This document shows, piece after piece, positions 7,094 to 16,126 of a stretch of 64,000 bases of DNA. Made by a program: the position numbers and the translations under genes. The DNA is from an uncultured Ruminococcus sp. GTDB taxonomy: Bacteria > Bacillota > Clostridia > Oscillospirales > Ruminococcaceae. The number at the start of each line of letters is the position of its first letter. The stretch's first letter is position 1. Location: NCBI GenBank assembly GCA_900543145.1, contig UQPZ01000001.1, positions 310,001 through 374,000 on the forward strand. The letters run 5' to 3'. The notes below the pieces were generated by a model, which saw nothing but the letters and a program-made list of their open reading frames with translations, ran no database searches and was not told the DNA's origin.

Positions 7094-9724
7094 ATGATAA
7101 AAAAGAGAAAAAACAAAAATTCCGAGACAGGTCTGAAAGGCGTTAACGGAATTTATATAGACGGAGATATTTCATTTTCGTCTGACAAAGATATAAATGC
7201 AAATTATTTTAGAATCATTCAATTTGCAATTACGGCATTTGCCGCATTATGCACCGTTTTTATGGGCGCTTCTTTTCTTGATATAAACATAATTGCAAAT
7301 CCGGTAATATTCCTGACGATAATGCTTACCGCCGCTTTTGCTTTTATAGCTTCAAAAATCAAGGCACTGCGCTTTATAGGCGGAACATATTTAATTGTTC
7401 ATATAATTTATCTGATCTCTGTACTCAGTAATATCAAAGACGGATTTTTTTATACCGTTTTCAGATACTTTCAGAAGGCAAATCAGCCTGATTCCTTTTA
7501 CAGCAGTAAAATAAAAGATATAAGTCCATACGATTACGAGTATATATCAACTCACTTTTTCGTTTTTCTGGGCAGCGTTATAGTCATAGTTCTTGCAGCA
7601 GCCTGTATATTCAGGATAGACTTTCCGATGATGTTTATAATTACGTTTCCTGTTTTTGAGTTAGGGATGTACTGGGGTTGGCAGCCTAAAACATGGACTG
7701 CGATCGGACTTGTAGTATGCTGGATCACTGTGCTGGCGCTTCATATTATTAATCACACTACCAATAAAGCAGGCAAAACAAATACCTTTGCACTTCACGA
7801 TCGAAAAAAATCGTACTTCTTAACATCATCCGAATTAAAGCAGAGATTTTTCACAGTATATTCAAAATCTGTTGCACTTATGTGCGCCTTGATTTTTATA
7901 GTTTTAATATTGTTTTCCAGCATAAGCGGCTTTGTACGTCCCGAAGCCTTTAACCAGATGAGAAAAAATATTTCATCAGCAGTAAACGACTTTTCATTCA
8001 ATGAAATTAAAAACTTTTTTGAGGATTATGACGGAGGACTAAATCTTTTCAGCGTTAAAACAGTTGGAGGAACAAACGGAGGAATACTTGGAAAAACCGA
8101 CAGTATCAGCTTCAACGGTTCAACAGCATTGAAAGTAAAAACAATAAAGCCGTCCTATCCTCTTTATTTACGGGGTTATGTAGCAGGAAAATATGAAGAT
8201 AACCGTTGGAACGAAATAGAATTTGAAAAAGACGACGAAAGACTAAAAGCCTTTAATGAAAAGAATATATTTGTTCAGGATTATAATTATTATTTAAATT
8301 ATCAGAAAAATCAGGGATCAGAAAACGATTTTTTCGGAAACAACCACGATATAACGATTTCCGTCCTCGGAGCAAGCAAACGATTTGTATACGCCCCCTA
8401 TATGGCCTATTATTCCAGTGACGGCAATTTCGGAGACGATAAAATGGTTCCTAGCCCCGAATCATATGTAAATTTACGAAGCAAAAAATACTCCTTGATT
8501 TTTACCGACTTATCAGCTGCCGGCAACTCATGGAGCAATATATCCGCATCTCTGAAAAACAAAGTATATTCCGATAAAATTACAAGGTCTTACGAAAGCT
8601 TTGTCCGTGAAAAATATCTTGATATAAACGACTCCGATATTTTAAACAACGTATATAACAGAATACTAGGATCTTATCTTACATCGGATTCTAACGATGT
8701 TCAGAGCATATACCAGGCTGTATATGATTACTTTAAAGATAATTTTCAATATACGCTGTCACCCGGAGCAACTCCTGAGGGAGAAGATTTCATAGAGTAT
8801 TTTCTTTCTTCGCAGAAAGAGGGGTTCTGTTCATATTATGCTTCCGCAGGCGTAATGCTTATGAGAAAATTCGGTTTTCCAGCAAGATATGTTGAAGGGT
8901 ACATTGTGCTGCCGTCTCAATTCGCAGACAGCGAAGATAGTATACCTACTGCCGTAGTTACAGACAAGTCTGCCCACGCTTGGTGCGAAGTATTTATTTC
9001 AGATATAGGCTGGATACCGCTTGAGTTTACTCCCGGGTATTCCAATGATAATCCTAATATGACTGATACAGAAAAAAATCCGAGTAAACCCCAGACTTCT
9101 TCTGTTACTACAACTGCTTCAAATAACAGCACCGGAACAACGGTTTCAAAAACAACTCAATCCGAAAAAAAATCAACCGCTTCGGCCTATACTACTAAAA
9201 AAACTACAGCGGCACCTTCTGTGACAGGAAAAAATAATTACAATAAATCAGAGACCTCTTCAGTTGGAAATTCAGGCCGCAACATTATAAAACCGCTTAT
9301 TTTATATCTGTTCGGACTGATAATTATAATTACTGCTGTTGTCCTCAGGCACAGATATGCAGTTCTTAGAATCGAACATCAGATAAATAACAGTGATAAC
9401 AGAACTGCAATTCAGGATATTTACAGGCTTTGTTTAAAATATTTATCGCTTATATCAGTCACTTCAGATAAAAATATTACTGATATACAAGCTGCCGATG
9501 AAATACTTGAGCAATGCCATGAAAAGAATATCACTGGAATTGATAAGGATTTTATCAGGCTTGCGGAATCAGCCTGCGAAGCTTATCTGAGCTGTAATGA
9601 AATATCCGATAAAGAAGCCGAATTTGCGAGAGGATTCTTAAAGCATTTATCAAATGAAGTTATTTTAGCTCGTCTTACTGCTTTAGGAAAATTTGCGGCT
9701 AAATGGATCTACAATCTATACTGA
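7094..9724 (+). CDS. Membrane-bound transglutaminase-like protein
   Basis: An 876-aa membrane protein. Several membrane segments lie at about residues 38-110, 150-220 and 258-280. An extracytoplasmic region follows, with a transglutaminase-like core: Cys579 in EGFCSYYASAG, His628 in AHAWCEV and Asp637, in the spacing of the papain-like triad. A Ser/Thr/Lys-rich linker (about 665-725) resembles a flexible surface spacer, and one more membrane segment lies at about 730-752 before a cytoplasmic tail like DUF4129. Known family partners are the MoxR and DUF58 proteins just upstream. The substrate is unknown. A strong terminator follows at once. Confidence 0.9.
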   Translation: MIKKRKNKNSETGLKGVNGIYIDGDISFSSDKDINANYFRIIQFAITAFAALCTVFMGASFLDINIIANPVIFLTIMLTAAFAFIASKIKALRFIGGTYLIVHIIYLISVLSNIKDGFFYTVFRYFQKANQPDSFYSSKIKDISPYDYEYISTHFFVFLGSVIVIVLAAACIFRIDFPMMFIITFPVFELGMYWGWQPKTWTAIGLVVCWITVLALHIINHTTNKAGKTNTFALHDRKKSYFLTSSELKQRFFTVYSKSVALMCALIFIVLILFSSISGFVRPEAFNQMRKNISSAVNDFSFNEIKNFFEDYDGGLNLFSVKTVGGTNGGILGKTDSISFNGSTALKVKTIKPSYPLYLRGYVAGKYEDNRWNEIEFEKDDERLKAFNEKNIFVQDYNYYLNYQKNQGSENDFFGNNHDITISVLGASKRFVYAPYMAYYSSDGNFGDDKMVPSPESYVNLRSKKYSLIFTDLSAAGNSWSNISASLKNKVYSDKITRSYESFVREKYLDINDSDILNNVYNRILGSYLTSDSNDVQSIYQAVYDYFKDNFQYTLSPGATPEGEDFIEYFLSSQKEGFCSYYASAGVMLMRKFGFPARYVEGYIVLPSQFADSEDSIPTAVVTDKSAHAWCEVFISDIGWIPLEFTPGYSNDNPNMTDTEKNPSKPQTSSVTTTASNNSTGTTVSKTTQSEKKSTASAYTTKKTTAAPSVTGKNNYNKSETSSVGNSGRNIIKPLILYLFGLIIIITAVVLRHRYAVLRIEHQINNSDNRTAIQDIYRLCLKYLSLISVTSDKNITDIQAADEILEQCHEKNITGIDKDFIRLAESACEAYLSCNEISDKEAEFARGFLKHLSNEVILARLTALGKFAAKWIYNLY

Positions 9725-9730
9725 TAAAAA

Positions 9731-9770
9731 AACGTTCCTGAATTTTTTCATTCAGGAACGTTTAATTTTT
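9731..9770. terminator. Bidirectional terminator
   Basis: A 12-bp stem AACGTTCCTGAA/TTCAGGAACGTT with an AT-rich loop and T runs on both sides. It separates the transglutaminase operon (+) from the converging SCIFF maturase (-). Confidence 0.85.
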
Positions 9771-11141
9771 TTATTCAGCCGTTTCAAGCATTTTTACAGC
9801 TTTCAGCATAATCGCACATTCAAGACGTTTTTTCTGTATTTGACAAGAAAGCTTATGGGCATTATGAATATCTCCGGCATAGATATAATTGTTAGCGTTA
9901 CAGCCTCCGCTGCAATAAAACTTTGCCCAGCACTTTTTGCATTCAGGTTTAGAATATACATGAGAGCCGGCAAATGCAGTTTTCAGTTCATTATTAAATG
10001 TTCCGTCATTCAGGCTGCCCATTTTATAATCTTCAATTCCTACAAACTGATGACATGGATAAATATCTCCGTCAGGCGTTACAGCAACATATTCGTTTCC
10101 GCAGCCGCAGCCCCTTAAACGCTTGATAGCACACGGACCCTGATCGAGATCAAGCATAAAATGAAAGAAGTTTATAAACTTACCCTCGTTCTGAATTTTT
10201 TGAATTTTATCTGCCAGTATCTCATATTCTTTGAAGATCCTTGCAAGATCGCCCTCGGTTATCGCATAAGGCTCAGACGGATCAGCCATAACCGGCTCAA
10301 CTGATATTTGGTCAAATCCCATATCGTATAAATGCATAACATCTTCTGAAAAATCAAGGTTATATTTAGTATAGGTTCCTCTTACATAATAATCCTTATC
10401 TCCGCGTATTGAAACAAACTTTTTAAAATTCTCAAGTATTTTATCGTACGAGCCTGTTCCGTCCGCCCGTTTTCTCATACGGTCATTTACTTCCTTTCTT
10501 CCGTCGATAGAAAGAACGACATTGGACATCTCCCTATTGATAAAATCCATCTTGTCCTCTGTAAGAAGCATACCGTTAGTTGTAATAGTAAATCTGAATA
10601 CTTTTCCGCATTCCTTTTCTCTGGAACGGGCATATTCCACTATCTGCTTTACTACCCCGAAATTCATCAAAGGTTCTCCGCCGAAAAAGTCAAGCTCCAG
10701 AAATTTTCTGTCGGCAGATTTTTCTATAAGAAAATCTATAGCCTTTTTACCCGTTTCAAAATCCATAAGCTTTCTTCCCTCTCCGAAATCTCCGGTAGAG
10801 GCAAAGCAGTATTCACATCTTAAATTGCAGTCATGCGCAATGTGAAGACACATTGCCTTTATCGGTGAGGCAACGGCAGAAAGAGCAAATTTCTCATAAT
10901 CATCCTCACTGAACAATATTTTATCATTATATAGCTGAATAATTTCCTGATAGCATTCCTCAATTTCCTCAGCAGGATATGCTTTAGAAAGCTTAGACTT
11001 TACATTTTCGGGGCAGTGCTCTGCAAAAGGAGGTTCAACGTTATCAAGAAGATCATATGTAAGGTCATCGACTATATGAACTCCTCCGCTGTTAACATCC
11101 AATAATATATTGAAGCCGTTGAGTTTAAACTTATGTATCAT
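9771..11141 (-). CDS. SCIFF (ranthipeptide) maturase, radical SAM/SPASM enzyme
   Basis: A 456-aa radical SAM enzyme that installs thioether cross-links in the SCIFF peptide encoded just upstream (known for CteB-type enzymes). The N-terminal part resembles the precursor-binding domain. The CxxxCxxC motif is CNLRCEYC at about residues 105-112. A SPASM region with CGCG near 320 and CKKCWAKFYCSGGC near 395 would hold auxiliary 4Fe-4S clusters. ATG 11141 (MIHKFKLNG) is chosen over ATG 11150 because AAGGA lies 9 nt upstream of it but directly touches the other. It is transcribed with SCIFF, behind a hairpin at 11172-11198. Confidence 0.95.
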   Translation of the reverse strand: MIHKFKLNGFNILLDVNSGGVHIVDDLTYDLLDNVEPPFAEHCPENVKSKLSKAYPAEEIEECYQEIIQLYNDKILFSEDDYEKFALSAVASPIKAMCLHIAHDCNLRCEYCFASTGDFGEGRKLMDFETGKKAIDFLIEKSADRKFLELDFFGGEPLMNFGVVKQIVEYARSREKECGKVFRFTITTNGMLLTEDKMDFINREMSNVVLSIDGRKEVNDRMRKRADGTGSYDKILENFKKFVSIRGDKDYYVRGTYTKYNLDFSEDVMHLYDMGFDQISVEPVMADPSEPYAITEGDLARIFKEYEILADKIQKIQNEGKFINFFHFMLDLDQGPCAIKRLRGCGCGNEYVAVTPDGDIYPCHQFVGIEDYKMGSLNDGTFNNELKTAFAGSHVYSKPECKKCWAKFYCSGGCNANNYIYAGDIHNAHKLSCQIQKKRLECAIMLKAVKMLETAE

Positions 11142-11171
11142 ATTTATCATTCCTTAAAATCAAATTATGCA

Positions 11172-11198
11172 AAAATTAAAGGGACATAAATGTCCCTT
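11172..11198 (-). terminator. Hairpin and T tract between SCIFF and its maturase
   Basis: On the minus strand AAGGGACAT is followed, after a two-base turn, by ATGTCCCTT, then TTAATTTTTG. It looks like an intrinsic terminator but lies between precursor and maturase. Partial read-through would give much precursor and little enzyme. No separate promoter for the maturase is seen. Confidence 0.65.
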
Positions 11199-11215
11199 CA
11201 AGGCAGATAGAAAAA

Positions 11216-11359
11216 TTATGCGTTTTTTTCACACTTCTGATTAGCTACTGTGCAGGACGTTTTGCAGGCAGACTGACACGAAGCCTGACATTTACCGCAG
11301 CCGCCCTTTTCAGCGGTTTTCTTCAGATTAGCCTTGTTAATTGTCTTAATATGTTTCAT
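11216..11359 (-). CDS. Six-cysteine peptide SCIFF (ranthipeptide precursor)
   Basis: A 47-aa peptide starting MKHIKTINKANLKKTAEKGG. The core then holds six cysteines at residues 21, 24, 28, 32, 36 and 43, ending in CEKNA. This is the nearly invariant SCIFF precursor of Clostridia; the maturase lies immediately downstream. Known chemistry: sulfur-to-carbon thioether bridges to nearby residues. The biological role of the mature product is unknown. GGAGG lies about 8 nt before ATG 11359. A TATAAT is visible on the minus strand about 30 nt upstream (around 11394) but I see no good -35. Confidence 0.96.
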   Translation of the reverse strand: MKHIKTINKANLKKTAEKGGCGKCQASCQSACKTSCTVANQKCEKNA

Positions 11360-11455
11360 AATAAATTCCTCCACTTTTAATTTACTTTAATTATAGCATA
11401 TAATACAGCTTCTATTATGAATAATAAATTACTGAGATATAAATATTTTATTCAT

Positions 11456-11857
11456 TCAGAATCTTCTGCTTTTCGAGTTAACGCCGACTATTCCGCCAAG
11501 TGCTCCGAATATTAAAGTCATAATAAGTTTAGCTGAGCCAGAAAATCCGGATATAGTCTGTGCAAAAAAAGTGCTTATTATAAAAATCACAAAGAACATA
11601 AATATTCCGCAAAGCACACCCATAAAAAGTCCGTTTTTACGGCGTTTCCTTGCACTTATAAAACCTCCTGCATATGCTCCGACACAAAGAGCAGCTGAAG
11701 TCATAACAGAAACGACAGTATCTGCAGCGTCAATTTTTGTAATAAGATATGCAAAAATAATGATCAATAAAAAAACAACTGAAAAACCTATCAAAGCGGA
11801 AACAGCCGTACAGCCTAAAGCTGAAAGCCTTGCTCCTGTGTTTTTTCTTCGCGGCAT
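11456..11857 (-). CDS. TIGR04086 family membrane protein
   Basis: A 133-aa protein with four hydrophobic segments (about residues 17-40, 48-66, 75-96 and 104-124) and basic termini (MPRRKN at the start, SKSRRF at the end). Size, layout and position between SCIFF and yajC match the uncharacterised TIGR04086 family, which in Clostridia often sits in this neighbourhood. GGGAGGG lies before ATG 11857. No function is known. The yajC terminator lies just upstream. Confidence 0.75.
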   Translation of the reverse strand: MPRRKNTGARLSALGCTAVSALIGFSVVFLLIIIFAYLITKIDAADTVVSVMTSAALCVGAYAGGFISARKRRKNGLFMGVLCGIFMFFVIFIISTFFAQTISGFSGSAKLIMTLIFGALGGIVGVNSKSRRF

Positions 11858-11912
11858 ATAAATCCCTCCCGGCTTTTTATTTAATTATATTCGTGGGAGT
11901 ATTCAAATATGC

Positions 11913-11939
11913 AAAAGGCTCTGCATAAGCAGAGCCTTT
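11913..11939 (-). terminator. Terminator of yajC
   Basis: Stem AAGGCTCTGC, loop of four, GCAGAGCCTT, followed on the minus strand by a short T run. It lies directly after the yajC stop. Confidence 0.75.
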
Positions 11940-11942
11940 ATA

Positions 11943-12254
11943 TTATTCATCATGAACAGTAAGATTTTTAGCAATCGCCCATTTCATAACTCTGATTTTA
12001 GAACGATCGCCGCCCGTTTCAATAACAACCGTATCGTCCTTAATTGAGAAAATTATTCCGACAATCCCACCGTTAGTTACTACCTCATCGCCGATCTCAA
12101 GAGAATCTCTCATCTGTGAATCTTTTTTATCCTGCTTTTTCTGAGGACGGATAATAAAGAAGTAGAAAAATACGACCAGCAGCACCAAAGGAATCAACGT
12201 TAAAAACAAATTTCCTGAACCCGCTGACGCTGTCAAAACTGAAATATCATACAT
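11943..12254 (-). CDS. yajC: Preprotein translocase subunit YajC
   Basis: A 103-aa accessory subunit of the Sec translocon that associates with SecDF. It has one membrane segment at about residues 17-36 (FLTLIPLVLLVVFFYFFII), then RPQKKQDKK, the conserved motif right after the membrane, and a small soluble domain with GDEVVTNGGIVG. GGAGG lies upstream of ATG 12254. It is expressed alone from the promoter at 12288-12316 and closed by its own terminator. secD and secF, often nearby, are not in this window. Confidence 0.95.
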   Translation of the reverse strand: MYDISVLTASAGSGNLFLTLIPLVLLVVFFYFFIIRPQKKQDKKDSQMRDSLEIGDEVVTNGGIVGIIFSIKDDTVVIETGGDRSKIRVMKWAIAKNLTVHDE

Positions 12255-12287
12255 TTTTGTAATCCTCCAAACTAATTATATTATAGT

Positions 12288-12316
12288 ATTATATCATATA
12301 ATTCATAGAAGTTCAA
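12288..12316 (-). promoter_or_regulatory. Sigma-A promoter of yajC
   Basis: Minus strand TTGAAC (12311-12316) and TATAAT (12288-12293) with a 17-nt spacer, about 35 nt before the yajC start. Confidence 0.75.
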
Positions 12317-12344
12317 GTGCTTGAGAAAATATTTTTATGTATGA

Positions 12345-13730
12345 TCATTTGTTTTTAATATATTCATCAATTGAAGCGGCAGCAGTTTTTCCTGCTCCCA
12401 TAGCAAGTATTACAGTAGCGGCTCCTGTTACTGCGTCACCGCCGGCATAAACGCCTTCCTTAGTTGTAGCCATATCGTCCTGATTGACCACCAGGCAGCC
12501 GCGGCTGTTGGCTTCAAGTCCTTGTGTAGTCGTTCTGATAAGCGGATTTGGAGATGTTCCTATTGACATAATCACCGTATCTACGTCCAATACATAATTG
12601 GAATCCTTAACCTCTATCGGACGTCTTCTACCGCTTTCATCAGGCTCTCCCAGCTCCATCTTTACGCATTCCAGACCGGTTACATTACAGTTTTCATCAC
12701 CGATAACTCTTACAGGGTTATTGAGAACAAGAAATTCGATTCCCTCCTCCATAGCATGATGAACCTCTTCACGTCTTGCAGGCATTTCATCAAGCGAACG
12801 CCTGTATACAATATAAACGTGTTCAGCTCCCAAACGCATTGCCGAACGTGCAGCGTCCATTGCTACATTTCCTCCGCCTACAACTGCTACAGATCTGGAT
12901 TTCTTTATAGGGGTAGCGTAATCCTCCAGATATGCCTTCATAAGATTTATCCTAGTAAGATATTCGTTAGCGGAATATACTCCTACAAGTCCTTCTCCTT
13001 CAATACCCATAAATCTGGGAAGTCCTGCACCCGAACCTATAAATACAGCTTCATATCCTCGATCCATAAGCTCGTCCACTGAAAGAACCTTTCCTATAAC
13101 CATATTAGTCATTATATTAACGCCCATATCCCTAAGATTATCAACTTCCTTCTGAACAATCGCCTTAGGAAGCCTGAACTCCGGAATACCGTACATTAAA
13201 ACACCTCCGGCAGTATGGAACGCTTCAAAAATTGTAACCTCATAGCCGAGCTTAGCCAGATCTCCGGCACAGGTAAGACCTGCAGGACCCGCTCCGATAA
13301 CCGCAACCTTATGACCGTTTGAAACCGGCTTTTCGGAAGCAGCGGCTTTGTCCATCATATAATCCGCACAGAACCTCTCAAGACGTCCGATACCAACAGA
13401 TTCGCCCTTTATACCTCTTACGCATTTGCCTTCGCACTGATTTTCTTGAGGACATACTCGTCCGCAAACAGCCGGAAGTCCATTTGTTGACTTAATGATC
13501 TTATATGCTTCTTCAAACTCGCCTGCGGCAACCTTTTCTATAAATTCAGGGATTCTTACACCGACAGGACAGCCGCTTACACAAGGCTTGTTTTTGCAGT
13601 TAAGACATCTCGTTGCCTCTTCCATTGCCTCTTCTTTTGTATATCCCAAAGAAACCTCTTTAAAGTTTCTGGCTCTGACCTTAGGGTCCTGTTCACCAAT
13701 AGGTGTTTTCTTTAAACTCATATTAGCCAT
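12345..13730 (-). CDS. nfnB: NfnB-type NADPH-binding subunit (GltA/GltD-like), ferredoxin:NAD(P) transhydrogenase
   Basis: A 461-aa flavoprotein related to the small subunit of glutamate synthase. N-terminal cysteines CLNCKNKPCVSGCP and CGRVCPQENQCEGKC (about residues 38-100) would bind two 4Fe-4S clusters. GAGPAGLTCAGDL (about 146) and GGGNVAMDAAR (about 285) are dinucleotide-binding motifs for FAD and NADPH. With the upstream FAD/2Fe-2S protein it matches NfnAB, which couples NADPH to NADH and reduced ferredoxin by flavin-based bifurcation. ATG 13730 is chosen: GGAGGT lies 8 nt upstream, and it shares one base with the nfnA stop (TAATG). No large glutamate synthase subunit is nearby, which favours Nfn. 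Confidence 0.88.
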   Translation of the reverse strand: MANMSLKKTPIGEQDPKVRARNFKEVSLGYTKEEAMEEATRCLNCKNKPCVSGCPVGVRIPEFIEKVAAGEFEEAYKIIKSTNGLPAVCGRVCPQENQCEGKCVRGIKGESVGIGRLERFCADYMMDKAAASEKPVSNGHKVAVIGAGPAGLTCAGDLAKLGYEVTIFEAFHTAGGVLMYGIPEFRLPKAIVQKEVDNLRDMGVNIMTNMVIGKVLSVDELMDRGYEAVFIGSGAGLPRFMGIEGEGLVGVYSANEYLTRINLMKAYLEDYATPIKKSRSVAVVGGGNVAMDAARSAMRLGAEHVYIVYRRSLDEMPARREEVHHAMEEGIEFLVLNNPVRVIGDENCNVTGLECVKMELGEPDESGRRRPIEVKDSNYVLDVDTVIMSIGTSPNPLIRTTTQGLEANSRGCLVVNQDDMATTKEGVYAGGDAVTGAATVILAMGAGKTAAASIDEYIKNK

Positions 13731-14563
13731 TATCTCATACCTCCGGTCAATCTGCATATATGAGCAGCCTCCTGCTCCCTGTAAGTACCGTTTCTCTTCA
13801 TAAGCTCATCAAAATCAACCTTATGACCGTCAAAATCAGGTCCGTCAACACACGCATATTTGATTTTTCCGTCTACCGTTACACGGCAGCCGCCGCACAT
13901 TCCTGTACCGTCTACCATAATCGGGTTTAAGGATACTGTAGTTTTTATTCCATAAGGCTCTGTTGTTTTGCAGACAAACTTCATCATAGGAACAGGTCCT
14001 ATCGCAATAACCTCGTCATACTTAACACCGCTGTCGATAAGCTCTTTGAGCATATCTGTTACAAAGCCCTTCTTGCCGTAGGAGCCGTCATCCGTACAAA
14101 CGTAAAGCTCAGATGAAACAGCTTTCATTTCTTCCTCAAGAATAATAATATCCTTGCTTCTGAAGCCGGCAATAAGATCGACATGGACACCCATTCTGTG
14201 AAGCTTTTTAGCCTGAGGATAAGCGATCGCACAGCCTACGCCTCCTCCGACTACCGCCACACGCTTTGCGCCATCCTCATATTTAGTAGGAATTCCCAAA
14301 GGACCGACAACGTCCAGAATAGAATCTCCCTCGTTTAAAGAAGCAAGCTGCTGAGTCGAACCTCCGATAGTCTGAAAAATAATCGTAACAGTTCCCTTTT
14401 CTCTGTCATAATCTGCGATCGTAAGTGGGATTCTCTCTCCCTTTTCATCAATTCTGTAAATGATAAACTGACCCGCCTCAGCCTTAGCTGCAATATACGG
14501 GGCGTCAATTTCCATAAGAACGACCTGGTCGTTTAATTGTTTTCTTCTGACTATTTTATACAC
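13730..14563 (-). CDS. nfnA: NfnA-type ferredoxin-NAD(P) reductase subunit
   Basis: A 277-aa protein of the sulfide dehydrogenase/dihydroorotate dehydrogenase electron-transfer family. The N-terminal FAD-binding barrel ends in RIPLTIADYD (about residues 44-53). A nucleotide-binding part has VVGGGVGCAIAYPQ (about 100-113). C-terminal cysteines in GTGMCGGCRVTV and KYACVDGPDFDGHKVDF bind a 2Fe-2S cluster. The GTG 14563 start is chosen because GGGAGGG lies 6 nt upstream; the open frame runs back to 14593 without a site. It is coupled to nfnB and driven by the promoter at 14618-14646. Confidence 0.88.
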   Translation of the reverse strand: MYKIVRRKQLNDQVVLMEIDAPYIAAKAEAGQFIIYRIDEKGERIPLTIADYDREKGTVTIIFQTIGGSTQQLASLNEGDSILDVVGPLGIPTKYEDGAKRVAVVGGGVGCAIAYPQAKKLHRMGVHVDLIAGFRSKDIIILEEEMKAVSSELYVCTDDGSYGKKGFVTDMLKELIDSGVKYDEVIAIGPVPMMKFVCKTTEPYGIKTTVSLNPIMVDGTGMCGGCRVTVDGKIKYACVDGPDFDGHKVDFDELMKRNGTYREQEAAHICRLTGGMR

Positions 14564-14617
14564 TTTTATCCCTCCCGAAAAATATGAGAGCACAGCCTTT
14601 CTATGCCACCGTTAAAC

Positions 14618-14646
14618 ATTATACAGCATATTAATCAAATTTTCAA
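14618..14646 (-). promoter_or_regulatory. Sigma-A promoter of nfnAB
   Basis: Minus strand TTGAAA (14641-14646) and TATAAT (14618-14623), spacer 17 nt, about 55 nt before nfnA. Confidence 0.75.
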
Positions 14647-14745
14647 GTCAATTCTGTTAAAAACGCTGTACGTTTCTTTTTTTTACATGACTTTTTTATA
14701 TGATTACATATACTGTACAGCATATGCTATTACTGAGTGTGCATA

Positions 14746-16017
14746 CTATTCTGCTAAAGCTTTCGTTATCTCGGTTATTTCCTTATCAAGTCTTTCCGAT
14801 AAACTATCCTGCGTACAGAAAATATTTATATAGTTGTACAGCGCAATCCCGCTGTAACATTTAAGTTTCTCCGAGGTTTTTATCTGGCTTGCAATAATAC
14901 CTATATTATCCGTAAATTCACTGTCATCAGATATTTTATACGGCGCAAGTCCGATAACAAGCTTTGCATTGCCGCTTTCTGCAATTTCGTTCCATTCCTC
15001 AGCTGTTTTTTCAAAGGGCTTTGCAGTATTTTCATAACCAAAATAAATCTGAGGAACTATGTAATCAATATATCCGTCTGTGCTGCACCATTTTTTTACA
15101 TCGGCATACATATAAGAATAGTTATTCTCAATATTCCCCTGAGGAGAAACACCAAATAATATATTTTTATTGACCTTCTTTATAGTATCATGAATTTCTT
15201 TAACCATTTTACTGCAGTTATCCAGACGCCAGTCCGAAAGCGTCATTGAAGCTCCGGCTTGTATATAGGTTTCAGAATCAAAATAGCTTTCTGTTGTGGG
15301 ATAAAAATAATCGTCTATATGTATTCCGTCGATTTTATAGTTTTCGCATAATTCTTCTACACCGCAGCAAATAAGCTCTCTTACCTCATCAACAGCTGGA
15401 TTCAGCCAATAATGATCGTCATTATCCACTTTAACAAGGTACTCCCCGTAATTTCCGCTATCGGAAAACCATTTCTTAAGAATACAGCTTTCCGGGTATT
15501 GCTTCATATTGCTTTCAGTTTCGCACCTTAACGGATTTATCCAAGCATGAAAAGACAAACCTTTGTTGTGAGCAATATTTACCATTATTTCCAGAGGGTC
15601 AAAGCTCGGTTCATTTCCCACTGCTCCTGTAATTCCTTTTGACCACGGAAAATAATCGGATCTGTAATATGCGTCACCGAAGCTTCTAACGTGAACATAC
15701 AATGTATTACAGCCAATATTCTTAATATTATTACAAGCTTCTGAAAAAGCGTTTTCAAACTCATTTCTATTCTTGCCGCTGAGCATAGGCGCTAAATCTA
15801 TATATGACAGCCAGATAGATTTCTGTTCATCATAATTTAACGGAATATATTCTCCGGAAACAGAAGCTGTTTCATTGTTTTTTAAATGCCTGTCCGATAC
15901 CTTTGAGCTTCCTAATTCCGGAACCGGCGACACATTTACAATCTTTACATCTTGAGTATCCTTGACCGAACACGAAACCAGCAGCAGCGCCACAATCAAT
16001 ATAAATATTTTTTTCAT
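14746..16017 (-). CDS. Lipoprotein of the GHL10/DUF187 glycosidase-like family
   Basis: A 423-aa secreted lipoprotein. The signal peptide MKKIFILIVALLLVSC ends in a lipobox with Cys16. A spacer of about 50 residues precedes a TIM-barrel-like domain: IWLSYIDLAPML (about 68), NTLYVHVRSFGDAYY (about 100), FHAWINPLRC (about 155), DGIHIDDYFYP (about 230) and GVSPQGN near 295. These are the conserved blocks of the GHL10 (YngK-like) family of presumed glycoside hydrolases. The paired acids in HIDDYFYP are the likely active-site residues by family analogy. The substrate is unknown. A nearby promoter is not clear; it may be reached only by read-through past the gatB terminator. Confidence 0.85.
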   Translation of the reverse strand: MKKIFILIVALLLVSCSVKDTQDVKIVNVSPVPELGSSKVSDRHLKNNETASVSGEYIPLNYDEQKSIWLSYIDLAPMLSGKNRNEFENAFSEACNNIKNIGCNTLYVHVRSFGDAYYRSDYFPWSKGITGAVGNEPSFDPLEIMVNIAHNKGLSFHAWINPLRCETESNMKQYPESCILKKWFSDSGNYGEYLVKVDNDDHYWLNPAVDEVRELICCGVEELCENYKIDGIHIDDYFYPTTESYFDSETYIQAGASMTLSDWRLDNCSKMVKEIHDTIKKVNKNILFGVSPQGNIENNYSYMYADVKKWCSTDGYIDYIVPQIYFGYENTAKPFEKTAEEWNEIAESGNAKLVIGLAPYKISDDSEFTDNIGIIASQIKTSEKLKCYSGIALYNYINIFCTQDSLSERLDKEITEITKALAE

Positions 16018-16091
16018 ATATTTCCTCCGTTTTTATAAACTATCTATCGTATTACCTTACATTATATTATTTATAAAGGAGATATATGAAA

Positions 16092-16119
16092 ACCGCTCCT
16101 GCCGTTAAGCGGGAGCGGT
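16092..16119 (-). terminator. Terminator of the gatCAB operon
   Basis: A minus-strand stem ACCGCTCCCG/CAGGAGCGGT with an 8-nt loop and TTTTC after it. It is 8 nt past the gatB-aspS stop. Confidence 0.75.
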
Positions 16120-16126
16120 AAATATT

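Noticed and set aside
12345..14563. Glutamate synthase small subunit with a dihydroorotate dehydrogenase electron-transfer subunit
   Set aside because: Each name fits the single protein by homology, but the tight pair without gltB or pyrD nearby is the NfnAB layout.
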